Origin: an uncultured Methylococcaceae bacterium
GTDB taxonomy: Bacteria > Pseudomonadota > Gammaproteobacteria > Methylococcales > Methylococcaceae
DNA length: 7,523 bases
Direction of reading: 5' to 3'
Assembly (NCBI GenBank): GCA_903910005.1
Contig: CAIVXW010000348.1
Span: 1-7,523 of the forward strand
Shown here one piece after another: positions 6,754 through 7,523 of the stretch (position 1 is the stretch's first letter; each line of letters starts with the position of its first letter). The position numbers and the translations under genes were made by a program. The notes beneath the pieces were generated by a model. The model was given only the letters and a program-made list of their open reading frames with translations. It was not told the origin of the DNA and did not search any database.

Positions 6754-7200
6754 TCACTTGCCGCTTTTTTTGGTCACGGGCAGTTTGTCGTCCTGCCAGG
6801 CCTGCATGCCGCCCTTCAGTTCATGGATGTGGGCGAAGCCCTGTTTCGACAATTTCTTGCAGGCCGCACCGGAGCGGGTGCCGACCTGGCAGACGATCAG
6901 CAGGGGTTGATTTCTGAATGATGCCAGTTCAGCAGCCCTTTCATCCAGTTTACCGAACGGGATGTGGCGGGCATTGGTGATGTGTCCGCCCGAGAACTCA
7001 TGGGCTTCCCGCACGTCAATCACCACCGTGGCATCGTCGTTCATGAGGGTGACAGCCTCAGCCGGAGACACTACCCTGTGGCGGCGCAAGGCACTGTCGA
7101 GGATATCCTGGAAGAGGAGAAGGAGGGCAACAACGAAACCGCTGGTCATCAGCCAGTGATTACTGACAAATTCCAGCAGCCGATCTACGGTTACATTCAT
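6754..7200 (-). CDS. Membrane-anchored rhodanese-like sulfurtransferase (YibN-like)
   Basis: This 148-residue protein has one N-terminal membrane segment (about residues 16-34, WLMTSGFVVALLLLFQDIL). A cytoplasmic rhodanese domain follows (about 45-140). Domain landmarks are VVIDVREAHEFSGGHI (59-74), the active-site loop CQVGTRS starting at Cys104, and GFAHIHELKGGMQAWQDDKLPV toward the C terminus. Rhodanese domains carry a persulfide on this cysteine and move sulfane sulfur to thiol acceptors; the physiological partner here is unknown. The start MNVTVDRLLEFVSNHW was chosen because it matches the N terminus of the E. coli relative YibN (MQEIMQFVGRHP-like) just ahead of the membrane helix. The frame is open back to an ATG at 7302, but those 34 residues look like non-coding leader. 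No good Shine-Dalgarno precedes 7200, so the start is less sure than the identity. Position next to secB and divergent from gpmI is the conserved arrangement. Confidence 0.92.
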   Translation of the reverse strand: MNVTVDRLLEFVSNHWLMTSGFVVALLLLFQDILDSALRRHRVVSPAEAVTLMNDDATVVIDVREAHEFSGGHITNARHIPFGKLDERAAELASFRNQPLLIVCQVGTRSGAACKKLSKQGFAHIHELKGGMQAWQDDKLPVTKKSGK

Positions 7201-7321
7201 GGCATGTTTTATGGGGATGCTACAGGGTTGAAAACGCGCCTGCTCCCGGTTGAAAAAATCCGCAGAGGCAGGGGCAGCGATGGCCTTCGGTGCAATCGAC
7301 AAGGCCGGATACGGTCATGGG

Positions 7322-7337
7322 CTTGCATTTTTGCAAG
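7322..7337. repeat. Perfect palindrome in the divergent promoter region
   Basis: CTTGCATTTTTGCAAG is a perfect 6 bp inverted repeat around a four-T centre. It sits between the divergent rhodanese and gpmI starts, 89 bp before the gpmI GTG and 122 bp before the rhodanese ATG. The symmetry and position suit a dimeric regulator's operator. On the plus strand no T-run follows, so it is not an obvious terminator. The function is inferred only. Confidence 0.35.
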
Positions 7338-7371
7338 GCACAAACGACGTGCCCCCCAAAAACAGTTAAAA

Positions 7372-7403
7372 TTGAGGCAGGGCAAAGCACACACATCCCT
7401 CAA
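7372..7403 (+). repeat. Inverted repeat in the gpmI leader
   Basis: TTGAGG (7372-7377) and its exact complement CCTCAA (7398-7403) are separated by 20 bases and end ten bases before the gpmI ribosome site. If transcription begins upstream of 7372, they could pair in the 5' leader; AGGG at 7379-7382 could compete for the same CCCT. It may be chance. Confidence 0.25.
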
Positions 7404-7412
7404 AACCGAGTC

Positions 7413-7418
7413 AGGAGA
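7413..7418 (+). promoter_or_regulatory. Ribosome binding site of gpmI
   Basis: AGGAGA ends seven bases before the GTG at 7426-7428. It is the strongest Shine-Dalgarno match in the window and decides in favour of this GTG as the gpmI start. Confidence 0.8.
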
Positions 7419-7425
7419 TTATACT

Positions 7426-7523
7426 GTGAACTCACATAGTCCAAAACCCGTCGTCCTCATCATTCTTGATGGCTTTGGTTACCGGGAAGACCCCGGCAGC
7501 AACGCCATCGCACTGGCCAAGAC
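7426..7523 (+). CDS. gpmI: 2,3-bisphosphoglycerate-independent phosphoglycerate mutase (5' part)
   Basis: GpmI interconverts 3- and 2-phosphoglycerate in glycolysis and gluconeogenesis with a dimanganese centre and a phosphoserine intermediate. Only the first 32 codons are inside the window, starting from a GTG with a strong ribosome site. They contain the hallmark N-terminal block VVLIILDGFGYREDPGSNAIALAK (residues 9-32), in which Asp15 corresponds to the first metal-binding aspartate of the family. The catalytic serine, expected about 50 residues later, lies outside the window. The gene runs away from the rhodanese–secB operon, as gpmM does from yibN in E. coli. No truncation or frameshift is visible in this part; the rest, usually about 510 aa in total, is unseen. 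Confidence 0.95.
   Translation, partial: MNSHSPKPVVLIILDGFGYREDPGSNAIALAK

Larger units (their letters stand above)
7201..7425. other. Divergent intergenic region between rhodanese–secB operon and gpmI
   Basis: This region must hold promoters for both directions. A TAAAAT sequence at 7367-7372 matches five of six bases of a -10 box for gpmI, but no good -35 lies at 16-18 bp. For the leftward operon no convincing -35/-10 pair was found. Two inverted repeats are listed separately. No open frame here resembles a known protein. Confidence 0.5.

Noticed and set aside
7201..7302. N-terminal extension of the rhodanese by 34 residues
   Set aside because: The extension is not membrane-like and does not match the YibN N terminus; it runs through the divergent promoter region.
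7209..7403. Small minus-strand open frame of 64 codons in the divergent spacer
   Set aside because: It is Arg/Pro/Cys-rich with no recognisable motif and overlaps the expected promoter region.

Overview
The window looks like an ordinary chromosomal segment of a flagellated, Gram-negative proteobacterium. The order gpmI / divergent rhodanese – secB – gpsA follows the gammaproteobacterial gpmM / yibN – grxC – secB – gpsA block. SecB, the LptF/LptG pair and FlhA all imply a double-membraned cell. The DNA is moderately GC-rich by eye, with even codon use across the genes. The species cannot be named from the sequence; a gammaproteobacterium or a close relative such as an acidithiobacillus-type organism fits.

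Layout: seven complete genes and one partial gene run leftward (minus strand), and one partial gene runs rightward at the right edge. Reading the minus strand from right to left, they are a membrane-anchored rhodanese (7200-6754), secB (6693-6235), gpsA (6213-5221), lptF (5206-4076), lptG (4079-3003), a periplasmic cupredoxin-like protein (2893-2555), an FTR1-family iron permease (2541-1717) and flhA (1671 to beyond base 1). The right edge holds the first 32 codons of gpmI (from 7426, plus strand). A divergent intergenic region of about 225 bp separates gpmI from the rhodanese gene and carries two inverted repeats.

How the genes work together: secB–gpsA–lptF–lptG is a tightly packed envelope-biogenesis cluster. 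It covers chaperoning of secreted proteins, sn-glycerol-3-phosphate for phospholipids, and the two transmembrane subunits of the LPS-extracting ABC transporter. lptF and lptG overlap by four bases. After a gap of about 109 bp comes a compact two-gene iron uptake module resembling the FtrB (cupredoxin) and FtrC (permease) parts of the FtrABCD ferrous iron system, with no FtrA/P19 or FtrD partner in the window. flhA follows only 45 bp later without flhB in front of it. No mobile element, CRISPR array, tRNA or rRNA was seen. I found no convincing new system; the most interesting points are the minimal iron module, its cupredoxin lacking the type-1 copper cysteine, and its placement between LPS and flagellar genes.
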